Shown here: positions 1-7,290 of the stretch, one piece after another
Layout of the letters: the number at the start of each line of letters is the position of its first letter
Position numbering within the stretch: the first letter of the stretch is position 1
Assembly (NCBI GenBank): GCA_964609975.1
Contig: CAZSTR010000037.1
Coordinates: forward strand, 1-14,042
Direction: 5' to 3'
Length of the DNA: 14,042 nucleotides
Origin: UBA5905 sp964609975
GTDB taxonomy: Bacteria > Bacillota > Clostridia > Oscillospirales > Acutalibacteraceae
Made by a program: the position numbers and the translations under genes
The notes under the pieces: model-generated
The model's input: the letters and a program-made list of their open reading frames with translations, nothing else
What the model was told of the DNA's origin: nothing
Database searches by the model: none

Positions 1-1077
1 CACCTCATCCATCGGTATCTTCGTGGGCACACGCGCCCAAACCGCGCCGTCATCCAGCACATTTTCCACCTTGCGCCGGGCGCGCTGGTCCATCCAATGC
101 TTCGGGCTGAACCGCTCCCGATATTTCTGCATCTTGGGTGCATTGTTGAAAAGCACCATCACGATGAGGATAAGCGCATACACCATCAGGCGCAGAGCGG
201 CCAAATCGCCGGACAGCTTATCCTGCAACAGGAAGTTGATATAGGTGATCAGAGTAGCCGCGATGATGGAGCCATTGAGGCTTCCCATGCCGCCGAGCAC
301 CACCATCACCAACACCTCGATGGAATAGTTATAGGAGAAGAAGGAATACAGCACCGGCGTGGCAAAATGGCCATACAGCACACCGGCCACCCCCGCGAAG
401 GCAGAGGAAATCACGAAAATCAGCAGCTTATAGAAGGTCACATTGACACCCATGGCCTTCGCCGCGATTTCGTTGTCCCGGATGGCGGTGATCGCCCGTC
501 CGTGCTTGCTGCGCAACAGGTTCTGGCTGATGAACAGCACGATGATCACCACGATGAAGGACACAACAAACAGCGAGGACGCCTTATAGGTTTTCGTGTT
601 CAGACCCATAGCGCCGCCGAACCAGGGCAGGTTCTTGAACACATTGCGCACAATTTCGCCAAAGGCCAGGGTCACAATCGCCAGATAGTCGCCCTTCAAC
701 CGCAGAGCGGGCAAGCCGATGATGAAGCCGAACACTGCGGCACAGGCGCCGCCGATGAGCATCGCCAAAATCAGCACCACCAGCGGACTGCCAATCACCG
801 AGTGCAGCTGATTCGCGCAGAAGCATCCGATATAGGCGCCCACACACATGAAGCCAGCGTGTCCCAAGCTCAGCTCACCCAAAAAGCCCACAACCAGGTT
901 GAGGGAAAGAGCCATGATGATGCCATAGGCGATACGGGACAGCAAGCCCACCGTTGAACGCCCCAGCACCCCGGCGCTGTTCAGAAAAACCATCACCAGC
1001 ATAAAGGCTAAAAAGACGAAATAGGTTATGTTATGCTTCAGCTTAAAGCCCTTTTTCACATTCTGTAAATATCCCAT
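1..1077 (-). CDS. livM: Branched-chain amino acid ABC transporter permease LivM (3' end beyond window)
   Basis: Inner-membrane permease subunit of a HAAT-family importer, which pairs with LivH to form the channel for branched-chain amino acids or related substrates. 359 codons are visible from the ATG at 1077 to the window edge, with no stop yet. The protein is strongly hydrophobic, with a first segment at about residues 15-32. It has the family's G-x-L-S-L-G-H-A-G-F stretch near residue 65 and, past the middle, the cytoplasmic EAA-like loop (NEIAAKAMGVNV) that contacts the ATPase. After the last membrane segment comes a charged tail of about 45 residues (from NNAPKMQKYRERF on), longer than many LivM proteins carry. 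The start is one base after the livH stop (TGACATG), with a purine-rich site (GGTGAAGG) inside the end of livH, so the two are probably translationally coupled. livG and livF would be expected next, outside the window. The family is certain; the substrate is inferred. Confidence 0.93.
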   Translation of the reverse strand, partial: MGYLQNVKKGFKLKHNITYFVFLAFMLVMVFLNSAGVLGRSTVGLLSRIAYGIIMALSLNLVVGFLGELSLGHAGFMCVGAYIGCFCANQLHSVIGSPLVVLILAMLIGGACAAVFGFIIGLPALRLKGDYLAIVTLAFGEIVRNVFKNLPWFGGAMGLNTKTYKASSLFVVSFIVVIIVLFISQNLLRSKHGRAITAIRDNEIAAKAMGVNVTFYKLLIFVISSAFAGVAGVLYGHFATPVLYSFFSYNYSIEVLVMVVLGGMGSLNGSIIAATLITYINFLLQDKLSGDLAALRLMVYALILIVMVLFNNAPKMQKYRERFSPKHWMDQRARRKVENVLDDGAVWARVPTKIPMDEV

Positions 1078-1078
1078 G

Positions 1079-1942
1079 TCACACCTTCACCCTTCTTTTC
1101 TTTCCCAAAATACCGATGGGCTTTACCAACAGGATGAGAATCAGCAGACTGAACTCAATCGCCGTGGTATACGCGCTGATTGCCGGGATGCTCAGGCAAA
1201 CCTTCTCAATCAGCCCTAACAGCACGCCGCCAATCATCGCGCCGGGAATGGAGCCGATGCCGCCGATAACCGCCGCCGTGAACGCCTTGATGCCGGGCAT
1301 CGAGCCAAGGGTCGGGTTAGTAGAGGGAATCTGCATGAGATAGAACAGGCTGGCCAGCGCCGCCAGCGCCGAACCGATGGCGAAGGTGATCATGATGATG
1401 CGGTTCACATCGATACCCATGAGCTGCGCCGCACCTCTGTCCTCGGACACCGCCTGCATGGCGCGGCCGGTGCGGGTGTTCTTAACGAACAAAGTCAGAC
1501 CGGCCATAATCAGCGCGCCCACCACCAGCGTGATCAGCGTGCCCGTGCTCACCTGCGCACCGGCGATATTGATTTTCGAAAAGGCCGGCAGGGTCACCGG
1601 GCGAGACTGGGCGCCGAAAATCAGCTGAGCCAGACTCTGCAGGAAATAGCTCACGCCGATGGCCGTAATCAGTACCGCCAGCGGAGAAGCCCCCCGCAGC
1701 GGCCGATAGGCCAGCCGCTCCACGACGATGCCCATAACAATACAAACGACCGTCGCGGCCACAATCCCCAGCCAGGGGCTGCCGGTGACATTCAGCGTCA
1801 CCAAAATGGCATAGGCGCCCACCATGATGATGTCACCATGGGCGAAGTTCAACAGCTTCGCGATGCCATACACCATCGTGTATCCGAGAGCAATCAGCGC
1901 ATAAATCGCACCGAGACTCAATCCGTCTAACAGTATACTCAT
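1079..1942 (-). CDS. livH: Branched-chain amino acid ABC transporter permease LivH
   Basis: The second channel subunit of the HAAT importer, 287 residues, close to the usual 285-310. It opens with the typical LivH N-terminus (LLDGLSLGAIYALIALGYTM) followed by the conserved Y-G-x-x-x-L-N-F-A-H-G-D motif at about residues 25-37. The EAA-like loop, RGAAQLMGIDVNR, lies near residues 169-181, and about eight hydrophobic segments are visible. The C-terminus is basic (GKKRRVKV). The ATG at 1942 is preceded by AGAGGAGAAT at a slightly long spacing of about 10 bases. The gene follows livK after a 154-base, hairpin-rich gap and is nearly fused to livM downstream, which supports a single livKHM transcript. 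The family assignment is firm. Whether the substrate is Leu/Ile/Val, another amino acid, or a urea or amide compound cannot be told from the permease alone. Confidence 0.95.
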   Translation of the reverse strand: MSILLDGLSLGAIYALIALGYTMVYGIAKLLNFAHGDIIMVGAYAILVTLNVTGSPWLGIVAATVVCIVMGIVVERLAYRPLRGASPLAVLITAIGVSYFLQSLAQLIFGAQSRPVTLPAFSKINIAGAQVSTGTLITLVVGALIMAGLTLFVKNTRTGRAMQAVSEDRGAAQLMGIDVNRIIMITFAIGSALAALASLFYLMQIPSTNPTLGSMPGIKAFTAAVIGGIGSIPGAMIGGVLLGLIEKVCLSIPAISAYTTAIEFSLLILILLVKPIGILGKKRRVKV

Positions 1943-1973
1943 AGACTTTATTCTCCTCTTTCTATTTCTGCCG

Positions 1974-2074
1974 CCGGTCTGTGCCGGAGAAGAGACAAGC
2001 GCCCTTGTCTTATCCCTTCTGCGAAACAGCCCGAATGGGCGCTGTCCGTCCGAGCCTCAATGGCTCGGACGGGC
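1974..2074 (-). promoter_or_regulatory. Cluster of four hairpins in the livK-livH gap (processing/attenuation region)
   Basis: The livK-livH gap holds a near-continuous series of inverted repeats. In transcript order these are: a perfect 11-bp stem at 2046-2072 (CCGTCCGAGCC, five-base loop); an imperfect stem at 2026-2045; a 7-bp stem AGACAAG/CTTGTCT at 1993-2010; and CCGG/CCGG at 1974-1987. None is followed by a U-run, so they are not simple intrinsic terminators. Between a binding-protein gene and its permease genes, such structures commonly protect the upstream mRNA or cause partial read-through, giving more lipoprotein than permease. The role is inferred; the repeats are seen directly. 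Confidence 0.55.
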
Positions 2075-2096
2075 CAACGCCACACACGTAAAGCAA

Positions 2097-3218
2097 TTAT
2101 TTGCTCAAATCCACGATGACCGGCTTCTTGTTGCAGGCGCCGCTGGTTTCCCAGGTCATCTCGCCAGTGGTTCCCGCATAGGTGAAGCCATCGGCGGTGA
2201 TCGCCGCCTTGATCTTGTTGCACAGGTCGCTGGCGGAGATGGAGGCGCTGTCCACGCCGGCCTTCTTCATGCCCTCATAGATGACATAAACCGCGTCATA
2301 GGCATCCGCCGCAAACTGGTCGGGAGAGTCGTTGAACTTCGTCTTGAACGCGTTGACAAAGGCAGAAACCTTGCTGTCGGTGCTGTTCATATCGAAGGGG
2401 GTGATGTAGCGGATTTTATTGGTGACGGTCTCGTCCAGCTGATCTACGATACCGTCGAAACCGTCGCTTCCGAACAGCTCCGCGGTCACGCCCTTAGCCA
2501 CGCAGGCCTTCGCCACCAGGCCGGCCTCGGTGTAATAGAAGGGCATATAGATAACTTCGCAATCCTTCAGCGCTTCCACCTGGGTGGAGAAGTCCTTGTT
2601 GTTCTCCTTGTCGAAGGTCTGCACGGTAAAGGAAGCACCCTGCTTCTTCATCTCCGCTTCGAAGGCGTTGAACACGCCGGTGGAATAGGAATCGCTGGTG
2701 TCATAGATTGCGCCGATCTTCGTATAGGTCTTCAACAGCTCCTGTGCGGCCAGCGTGCCCTGGTCAGGGTCACCAAAGCAAACACGGAACACGTTGTCGC
2801 CCTTCTGGATGATGGCTTCCTCGGAGGCGGAGGGGGTAATGGCGAACATATTGTCCGCCACAGCCTTCTCGGCGAAAGCCTTGCAGGAGCCGGAGGTCAC
2901 GCTGGCCAGCGAGACCTTCATGCCCGCGTCATACAGCGCGTCATAGCCGGTGCTGGCTTCCTCGGCGGTGGCCTTGTCATCCTTCATCTCGAAGGCGAAC
3001 TTCAGGCCGTTGAGGCCGCCGTTGGCGTTGATTTCGTCCACAGCCAGCTGGGCGCCGCGCTGCACGGAAATGCCATAGGAGGAGGCGTCGCCGGTCAGCG
3101 GGCCGGTGCAACCGATCAGGAAGGTGTCGCTGTTGGAACTTCCGCCGCAGCCGACACAGGCGACCGCGAGCATGGCGACCGCCGAAACAACAGCGGCCAA
3201 ACGGGTGAACTTTTTCAT
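2097..3218 (-). CDS. livK: Branched-chain amino acid type ABC substrate-binding lipoprotein (LivK-like)
   Basis: Extracytoplasmic ligand-binding subunit of the HAAT importer, 373 residues, normal for the family (Peripla_BP_6 / type I fold). The N-terminus is a lipoprotein signal: MKKFTR, a hydrophobic core, then cysteines at 21 and 24 (AVAC or CVGC), followed by a Gly/Ser-rich linker. The mature part starts with the family's IGCTGPLTGDASSYG stretch and continues with GAQLAVDEINANGG and the KDDKATAEEA segment. An FGSDGFDG-type second-lobe motif appears near residue 255, and a segment resembling SPDQFAADAYDAVYV follows later. The ATG at 3218 has AAGGAG eight to nine bases upstream. It is the first gene of livKHM, and the promoter region contains a strong dyad. 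The lipobox is slightly non-canonical (Ala or Cys at -3 instead of Leu). The transporter class is secure; the ligand is not determined. Confidence 0.94.
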   Translation of the reverse strand: MKKFTRLAAVVSAVAMLAVACVGCGGSSNSDTFLIGCTGPLTGDASSYGISVQRGAQLAVDEINANGGLNGLKFAFEMKDDKATAEEASTGYDALYDAGMKVSLASVTSGSCKAFAEKAVADNMFAITPSASEEAIIQKGDNVFRVCFGDPDQGTLAAQELLKTYTKIGAIYDTSDSYSTGVFNAFEAEMKKQGASFTVQTFDKENNKDFSTQVEALKDCEVIYMPFYYTEAGLVAKACVAKGVTAELFGSDGFDGIVDQLDETVTNKIRYITPFDMNSTDSKVSAFVNAFKTKFNDSPDQFAADAYDAVYVIYEGMKKAGVDSASISASDLCNKIKAAITADGFTYAGTTGEMTWETSGACNKKPVIVDLSK

Positions 3219-3251
3219 ACTTCATCGCTCCTTAAAAAATTAGTGACTGAA

Positions 3252-3288
3252 TTTATATATCAAACGGGTGTATACCCCCATTTTGATA
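3252..3288 (-). promoter_or_regulatory. livK promoter region with large dyad (candidate regulator site)
   Basis: Reading the minus strand, a TATAAA at 3257-3252 lies about 34 bases upstream of the livK ATG and could be a -10 box. Seventeen bases upstream the sequence is TGGGGG, so no recognisable -35 exists. Instead a 31-base imperfect palindrome (3258-3288) with outer arms TATCAAA/TTTGATA and a GGG-GTATAC-CCC core covers exactly that region, with 12 of 15 arm positions pairing. This arrangement suits an activator-dependent or repressed promoter. The sequence does not match CodY or Lrp consensus sites I know. The dyad is seen; the regulator is unknown. Confidence 0.45.
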
Positions 3289-3290
3289 CC

Positions 3291-3330
3291 GAAAACAGAA
3301 AAACGGTTCTGCCACAAGTGCAGAACCGTT
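3291..3330 (-). terminator. Rho-independent terminator of the 83-residue protein gene
   Basis: A perfect 11-bp stem (AACGGTTCTGC at 3302-3312 against 3320-3330, seven-base loop) is followed on the minus strand by TTTTTCTGTTTTC. It sits 14 bases after the stop codon of the small membrane-protein gene and upstream of the livK promoter, so it separates the two units. Confidence 0.85.
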
Positions 3331-3344
3331 CACCTTCTCCCTCA

Positions 3345-3596
3345 TCAGGAGGAAAAGCTCAAACGAAATTTCTGCCCCTTGTTTGCGAAAATCAGCGCCA
3401 TTAGCACGACGGCCAGTAGAATAATTCGGCCAATAATCGCGACAGGCACGCTAATTCGCGCCAAAACAAAAACGGACATCGCCAGCAGGGCGATGTCCGC
3501 AATAACAGCATGAGACGCAGAAGCACAGCAAGAAGTGGCCGGAGCGCAGAAATTGGCACCGGTAGATGTAGTCTGTTTTCCGTTAAATCCGAACAT
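3345..3596 (-). CDS. Unrecognised 83-residue membrane protein with Cys-containing N-terminus
   Basis: I do not recognise this protein. It has a polar N-terminal part of about 29 residues rich in Ser, Thr and Ala, with cysteines at 17, 23 and 24. Two hydrophobic segments follow (about 30-46 and 50-71), separated by a single Arg-Ile-Ser turn, then a short basic tail (NKGQKFRLSFSS). This would fit a two-pass membrane hairpin. The ATG at 3596 is chosen over an in-frame ATG at 3680 because AGGAGTGG lies seven bases upstream of it and because a perfect promoter (3627-3655) falls inside the longer version, which therefore could not be transcribed whole. The gene has its own promoter and terminator and is not in an operon with nadE or liv. 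Reality as a gene is well supported by these signals; function is open (small stress, holin-like or regulatory membrane peptides are only possibilities). Confidence 0.72.
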   Translation of the reverse strand: MFGFNGKQTTSTGANFCAPATSCCASASHAVIADIALLAMSVFVLARISVPVAIIGRIILLAVVLMALIFANKGQKFRLSFSS

Positions 3597-3626
3597 CCGA
3601 ATCCACTCCTCTCGTGTTTTTTCGCC

Positions 3627-3655
3627 ATTATACGCTGGAAAAGCGCCTTTGTCAA
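3627..3655 (-). promoter_or_regulatory. Perfect consensus sigma-A promoter for the 83-residue protein
   Basis: On the minus strand TTGACA (3655-3650), a 17-base spacer, then TATAAT (3632-3627): every position matches the vegetative consensus. The predicted start is near 3620, giving a leader of roughly 24 bases with AGGAGTGG (3610-3603) before the ATG at 3596. Exact consensus promoters are uncommon and imply strong, constitutive transcription unless regulated otherwise. Confidence 0.9.
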
Positions 3656-3718
3656 GGCTTTTTTCCAACTTTGTACACATTCAACACTCGCTTTGCCGAT
3701 TAAAAGCGAAAAATAGGC

Positions 3719-3736
3719 AAAACACCAAAGTGTTTT
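3719..3736 (-). terminator. Weak hairpin just after the nadE stop
   Basis: AAAACAC/GTGTTTT stem (7 bp, four-base loop) starts immediately after the nadE stop codon on the minus strand. Its descending arm supplies a short T-run, and GCCTATTTTTCGC follows. It is plausible as an inefficient terminator. No better candidate lies before the next promoter at 3655, so some read-through into the small-protein gene is likely. Confidence 0.4.
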
Positions 3737-5662
3737 TCACTCCTCCAGCTCCCGCAGCCAAAGCGCCGCCGAAGCATCCGAGGGCATCCGCCAATCGCCT
3801 CGGGGAGACAGCGCCACAGAGCCGACCTTCGGGCCGTCTGGCATACAGGAACGCTTGAACTGCTGTGTGAAAAACCGGCGAACGAAGGCGGTCAACCATT
3901 TCCGCACCGTTTTTTCGTCATAGGCTTCCTCGAAGGCATACAGCGCCAACCGCAAAATCTTTCGGGGCGAGAAGCCGAAACGGAGCATATAATACAGGAA
4001 AAAGTCGTGCAGCTCATAGGGGCCGACCAAATCCTCGGTTTTCTGGGCGATAGCGCCGTCGGCGGTCGCCGGCAACAGCTCCGGCGAAACCGGGGTGTCC
4101 AGAATATCCTCCAGCACCGCCCGCAACGCCGGCGCTGCCTGCTCCGCTTCATAGCGCACCATATAGCGCACCAGCGTTTTCGGCACCGAGGCGTTGACCC
4201 CATACATGGACATTTGGTCGCCGTTGTAGGTAGCCCAGCCCAGCGCCAGCTCCGACAAATCGCCGGTTCCGATGACAATTCCGCCGGTTTCGTTGGCGAT
4301 GTCCATCAAAACCTGGGTGCGCTCCCGCGCCTGGCTGTTTTCATAGGTCACATCCTGCGCCGCCGGGTCATGGCCGATATCCGCGAAATGCTGATGCACG
4401 GCGGCGGTGATGTCCACCTCCCGCAGGGTCACTCCGAGACAATGGCACAACTGGCGGGCGTTTTCGTGGGTGCGGCGGGTCGTGCCAAAGCAGGGCATCG
4501 TCACCGCCAGAATTTCCTTGCGGGGGCGCGCCAGCAAATCCATCGCCCGCACCGCCACCAGCAGAGCCAAGCAGCTGTCCAGCCCGCCGGAGATGCCCAC
4601 AACCGCCGTTTTCGCCCGCGCATGGGTCAGCCGTTTCTTCAGTCCATAGCTCTGCATCCGGAAAATCGCCTCGGCCCGCTCCCGCAGGCGCGCATCCTCC
4701 GGCGGCACAAAGGGGTTCGTGTCCACCCGCCGCGTCAGGGAAACCGCCTGCATGGGCTGGTCAAACACCACCCGACGCGGCTCCTCGCCACCGGTTCTGG
4801 CAAAATCGCTTATGCGATGGCGCTCCGCCGCCAGCCGCTGGGTGTCGATTTCGGTGATGAGCAGTCCGTTTTCGCCGCCAGCCGCAAAGGGCTTATTCTC
4901 GGCCAAAACCGTGCCGTTTTCCGCAATCAGATGATGGCGGGAAAACACCAAATCCTGGGTAGACTCCTCCGGCCCGGCGCTACAATATACATAGCCGCAC
5001 AACAAACGCGCCGAAGTGGCGCTCACCAACAGCCGGCGATAGTCCTCCTTCCCCACCACCTCGTTGGAGGCGGAGAGGTTGGCAACCAGCGTCGCGCCTC
5101 GGCGGCAAAGCTCCTCCGCCGGCGGATTCGGCGCCCAGAGGTCCTCACAAATTTCCACGCCGAAGCAATAATCCGCCAGACTCTCATGAGCGAACAACAG
5201 CTTCCCACCGAAGGGAACCCGTTGGCCGCACAGCGTCACTTCCGCCTGGGGCGGCAGGGTGTCCCCGCTGACAAACTGGCGTTTTTCATAAAACTCGCCA
5301 TAATTCGGAAGATGGGTTTTCGCCACCGCTCCCAAAACCCGGCCGTCGCGCAACACAACCGCCGCGTTATACAGCTGATTTTGCCATAGCAGGGGCAAGC
5401 CCACCGTCACCACCGGATAGCGGCCGACCGTGGCCTGCCGCACCGTCTCCAGCGCCTCCAGCGCCCCCTGCTGTAACAGCCGGGAATAGAACAAGTCACC
5501 GCAGGTATAGCCGGTGAGACAAAGCTCCGGCAAAACCAGCAGCTGGACACCGGCGCAATCCGCCGCTGCAATGCGTTCGCCAATTTCTGCGGCATTTTTC
5601 ATCGGGTCGGCCACCTCCGGATGCAGTGTCCCGACCGCCACCTGGATAAATCCGTCTTTCAT
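3737..5662 (-). CDS. nadE: Glutamine-dependent NAD+ synthetase
   Basis: Catalyses the last step of NAD+ biosynthesis: ATP-dependent amidation of deamido-NAD+ using ammonia released from glutamine. Two domains are visible. The N-terminal nitrilase-like glutaminase (about 1-290) has the catalytic triad Glu46 (LPELCLTGY), Lys115 (AKTHLPNYGEFYE) and Cys172 (GVEICEDLWAP). The C-terminal synthetase has the PP-loop SGGLDS at 358-363, followed by the conserved GTGDLSELALGWATYNGDQM and NASVPKTLVRY stretches. The end (FKRSCMPDGPKVGS, then SPRGDWRMPSD) is the usual tail of the long glutamine-using form. At 641 residues it matches that form (about 640-680) and not the short ammonia-only enzyme. The ATG at 5662 has AGAGGAG seven bases upstream. 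It is monocistronic in appearance, with its own promoter. All key residues are intact. Confidence 0.96.
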   Translation of the reverse strand: MKDGFIQVAVGTLHPEVADPMKNAAEIGERIAAADCAGVQLLVLPELCLTGYTCGDLFYSRLLQQGALEALETVRQATVGRYPVVTVGLPLLWQNQLYNAAVVLRDGRVLGAVAKTHLPNYGEFYEKRQFVSGDTLPPQAEVTLCGQRVPFGGKLLFAHESLADYCFGVEICEDLWAPNPPAEELCRRGATLVANLSASNEVVGKEDYRRLLVSATSARLLCGYVYCSAGPEESTQDLVFSRHHLIAENGTVLAENKPFAAGGENGLLITEIDTQRLAAERHRISDFARTGGEEPRRVVFDQPMQAVSLTRRVDTNPFVPPEDARLRERAEAIFRMQSYGLKKRLTHARAKTAVVGISGGLDSCLALLVAVRAMDLLARPRKEILAVTMPCFGTTRRTHENARQLCHCLGVTLREVDITAAVHQHFADIGHDPAAQDVTYENSQARERTQVLMDIANETGGIVIGTGDLSELALGWATYNGDQMSMYGVNASVPKTLVRYMVRYEAEQAAPALRAVLEDILDTPVSPELLPATADGAIAQKTEDLVGPYELHDFFLYYMLRFGFSPRKILRLALYAFEEAYDEKTVRKWLTAFVRRFFTQQFKRSCMPDGPKVGSVALSPRGDWRMPSDASAALWLRELEE

Positions 5663-5736
5663 AAAAAAGCTCCTCTCTGCGGGCCTTCGCCATGCCGCTT
5701 CGCCCGGCCTGTTTTCTTTGCTCCTGTTTTCTATTT

Positions 5737-5765
5737 ATTATAGCACAGGGATTTTCGGTTGACAA
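5737..5765 (-). promoter_or_regulatory. nadE promoter
   Basis: On the minus strand TTGTCA (5765-5760), exactly 17 bases, then TATAAT (5742-5737). One -35 mismatch from consensus, perfect -10. The predicted start is near 5730, leaving a leader of roughly 67 bases before the nadE ATG. I saw no NrtR or NiaR operator that I could name in the leader. Confidence 0.82.
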
Positions 5766-5858
5766 CATTTTCCGCCGGATTTATCCATCGAAAATTTTGA
5801 AAATACATTTCCTTTTTTGCCCGCGCCAATTTGAAGGCCTTTTTCGCGTTTTTTCGGG

Positions 5859-5864
5859 TATAAT
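5859..5864 (+). promoter_or_regulatory. -10 box of the sugar-transport operon
   Basis: TATAAT at 5859-5864 is a perfect -10, 68 bases upstream of the lipoprotein ATG. The -35 region at the normal distance (GGCCTT-like) is poor; a TTGAAG lies too far upstream (22-base spacer). A weak -35 with a perfect -10 is typical of a promoter that needs, or is limited by, a regulator. The start would be near 5871. Confidence 0.5.
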
Positions 5865-5886
5865 CCGCGCTGGTTCACGCAAAATA

Positions 5887-5915
5887 TCCTTCGAAGGACA
5901 ATGTCATCGAAAACT
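5887..5915 (+). promoter_or_regulatory. 12-bp palindrome and cre-like element in the operon leader
   Basis: A perfect palindrome TCCTTCGAAGGA (5887-5898) lies about 16 bases downstream of the predicted start. It is followed at 5901 by ATGTCATCGAAAACT, which resembles the CcpA catabolite-response element with two mismatches over 15 positions. Both are well placed for repression by blocking elongation. The palindrome is seen directly; binding by a LacI-family regulator or CcpA is inference. Confidence 0.35.
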
Positions 5916-5931
5916 GAGGAGGATGAATGAT

Positions 5932-7272
5932 ATGAAAAAGCATTTTCGTTTGCTCGCCGGGCTGGCGGCGCTGGTGCTGGCGCTGAGCGGGCTGGCCGGT
6001 TGCGGGAAAAAGGACAAGGCGGTCACCCTGCGCTATTTGAATTTCAAGCCGGAAATCGCCGAGGCCTATCAGGAGCTGGCTGTCGCCTATGAGGCGGAAA
6101 CCGGCGTGCGGGTCATCGTGGACACCGCCGCCAATAACACCTATGAGCAGACCCTCATGGCCAGAATGGCCACCGCCGAGGCGCCCACCCTGTTTCAAAT
6201 CAATGGTCCGAAGGGCTATGCCAACTGGCGGGAATACTGCGCAGATTTGACGGACACCGCGCTGTACAGCCATTTGACCGACCCCGGCCTCGCCATCACC
6301 GACGGCGACAAGGTGGTGGGCATCCCCTATGTGGTGGAGGGCTATGGAATTCTGTATAACAAGGCCATCACCGACCGCTATTTTGCGCTGGACGACCGAA
6401 AAACCGCCTTCTCCTCCATGGAGGAGGTGCACAGCTTTTCCCAGCTGAAGGCTTTGGTGGAGGATATGCAGGCGCACCGCACACAGTTGAACATTCAAGG
6501 GGTGTTCGCCTCCACCTCGCTGAAGGCGGGCGAGGACTGGCGCTGGCAAACCCATTTGGCGAATGTGCCGGTTTATTATGAATTTCAGGAGAAAAACACG
6601 GATTTGTCCTCCTCCGCGGTGGAGGAGCTTTCCTTTCAGTTCGGCGACGGCTTCCGGACGGTGTTTGACCTGTATTTGAGCAACTCCGTCACCGAGCCGA
6701 AGCTGTTGGGCAGCAAAACCGTCTCCGACTCCATGGCCGAATTCGCCCTGGAGCAATGTGCCATGGTGCAAAACGGCAACTGGGCATACAGCCAAATTCA
6801 GGGGGTGAAGGGCAACAGGGTGGAGGCGGAGAACCTGCGGTTTCTGCCGATTTATATCGGCGCTCCCGGCGAGGAAAAGCAAGGGCTTTGCATCGGAACG
6901 GAAAACTATTTCGCCATCAACGCAAAGGCCTCTGAGGCAGAGCAAAAGGCGGCCGCCGACTTCATTTTCTGGCTCTTTTCCAGCGAAACTGGAAAAAAAT
7001 ATGTGACCGAGAAGCTGGGCTTCCTCGCCCCCTTCGACACCTTTTCCGCCGACGAGCGCCCGAAGGACCCGCTCACCCGGCAGGTGGCCGATTGGATGGA
7101 GCGAGACGGTGTTTTTTCCGTCCCGTGGAATTTCACGCTGTTCCCCTCCGCCCTGTTCAAGGAGAATTTCGGCGCTTCCCTGCTGAAATATGCCCAGGGC
7201 GGAAAAAGCTGGGAGCAGGTGGCGACGGACATGGCGGCGGACTGGAAAAAAGAGAGCGCCGCCAATCGCTGA
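5932..7272 (+). CDS. Family-1 extracellular sugar-binding lipoprotein of an ABC importer
   Basis: Ligand-binding subunit of a CUT1-type carbohydrate importer, 446 residues, normal for the family. The signal peptide is a clean lipoprotein type: MKKHFR, hydrophobic core, then LAGC with the lipidated cysteine at residue 24 and a GKKDK linker. Recognisable family features are the early LRYLNFKPEIAEAYQELAVAY segment, IPYVVEGYGILYNK near residues 130-143, a CAMVQNGNWAYSQ-type loop, and a tail with ADFIFWLFSSETGKKYV. GAGGAGG at 5916-5922 sits nine bases before the ATG at 5932; an in-frame ATG at 5923 abuts that site and is less likely. It is first in an operon with two permeases and a glycogen/maltodextrin phosphorylase, which suggests an alpha-glucan oligosaccharide ligand. 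That substrate is inferred only from context. Confidence 0.92.
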   Translation: MKKHFRLLAGLAALVLALSGLAGCGKKDKAVTLRYLNFKPEIAEAYQELAVAYEAETGVRVIVDTAANNTYEQTLMARMATAEAPTLFQINGPKGYANWREYCADLTDTALYSHLTDPGLAITDGDKVVGIPYVVEGYGILYNKAITDRYFALDDRKTAFSSMEEVHSFSQLKALVEDMQAHRTQLNIQGVFASTSLKAGEDWRWQTHLANVPVYYEFQEKNTDLSSSAVEELSFQFGDGFRTVFDLYLSNSVTEPKLLGSKTVSDSMAEFALEQCAMVQNGNWAYSQIQGVKGNRVEAENLRFLPIYIGAPGEEKQGLCIGTENYFAINAKASEAEQKAAADFIFWLFSSETGKKYVTEKLGFLAPFDTFSADERPKDPLTRQVADWMERDGVFSVPWNFTLFPSALFKENFGASLLKYAQGGKSWEQVATDMAADWKKESAANR

Positions 7273-7290
7273 CCAGCAGGAGCAACGCCT

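Noticed and set aside
97..957. Long plus-strand open frame of 286 codons across livM
   Set aside because: It is antisense to a clear LivM, gives a low-complexity His/Gln/Glu-rich product with no fold-like pattern, and has no ribosome site. It is a GC-driven shadow.
3597..3680. Longer start (ATG at 3680) for the 83-residue protein
   Set aside because: The consensus promoter lies inside this extension, so the longer message would not be made from it. The ATG at 3596 has the good ribosome site.
4007..5389. Plus-strand open frame of 460 codons across nadE
   Set aside because: Antisense to an intact NadE with all catalytic residues. The product is Arg/Gln/His-rich and resembles no family.
5692..5931. 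Upstream start at 5692 for the sugar-binding protein
   Set aside because: It would put an 80-residue stretch before an obvious lipoprotein signal, and would include both the divergent nadE promoter and the operon -10 box.
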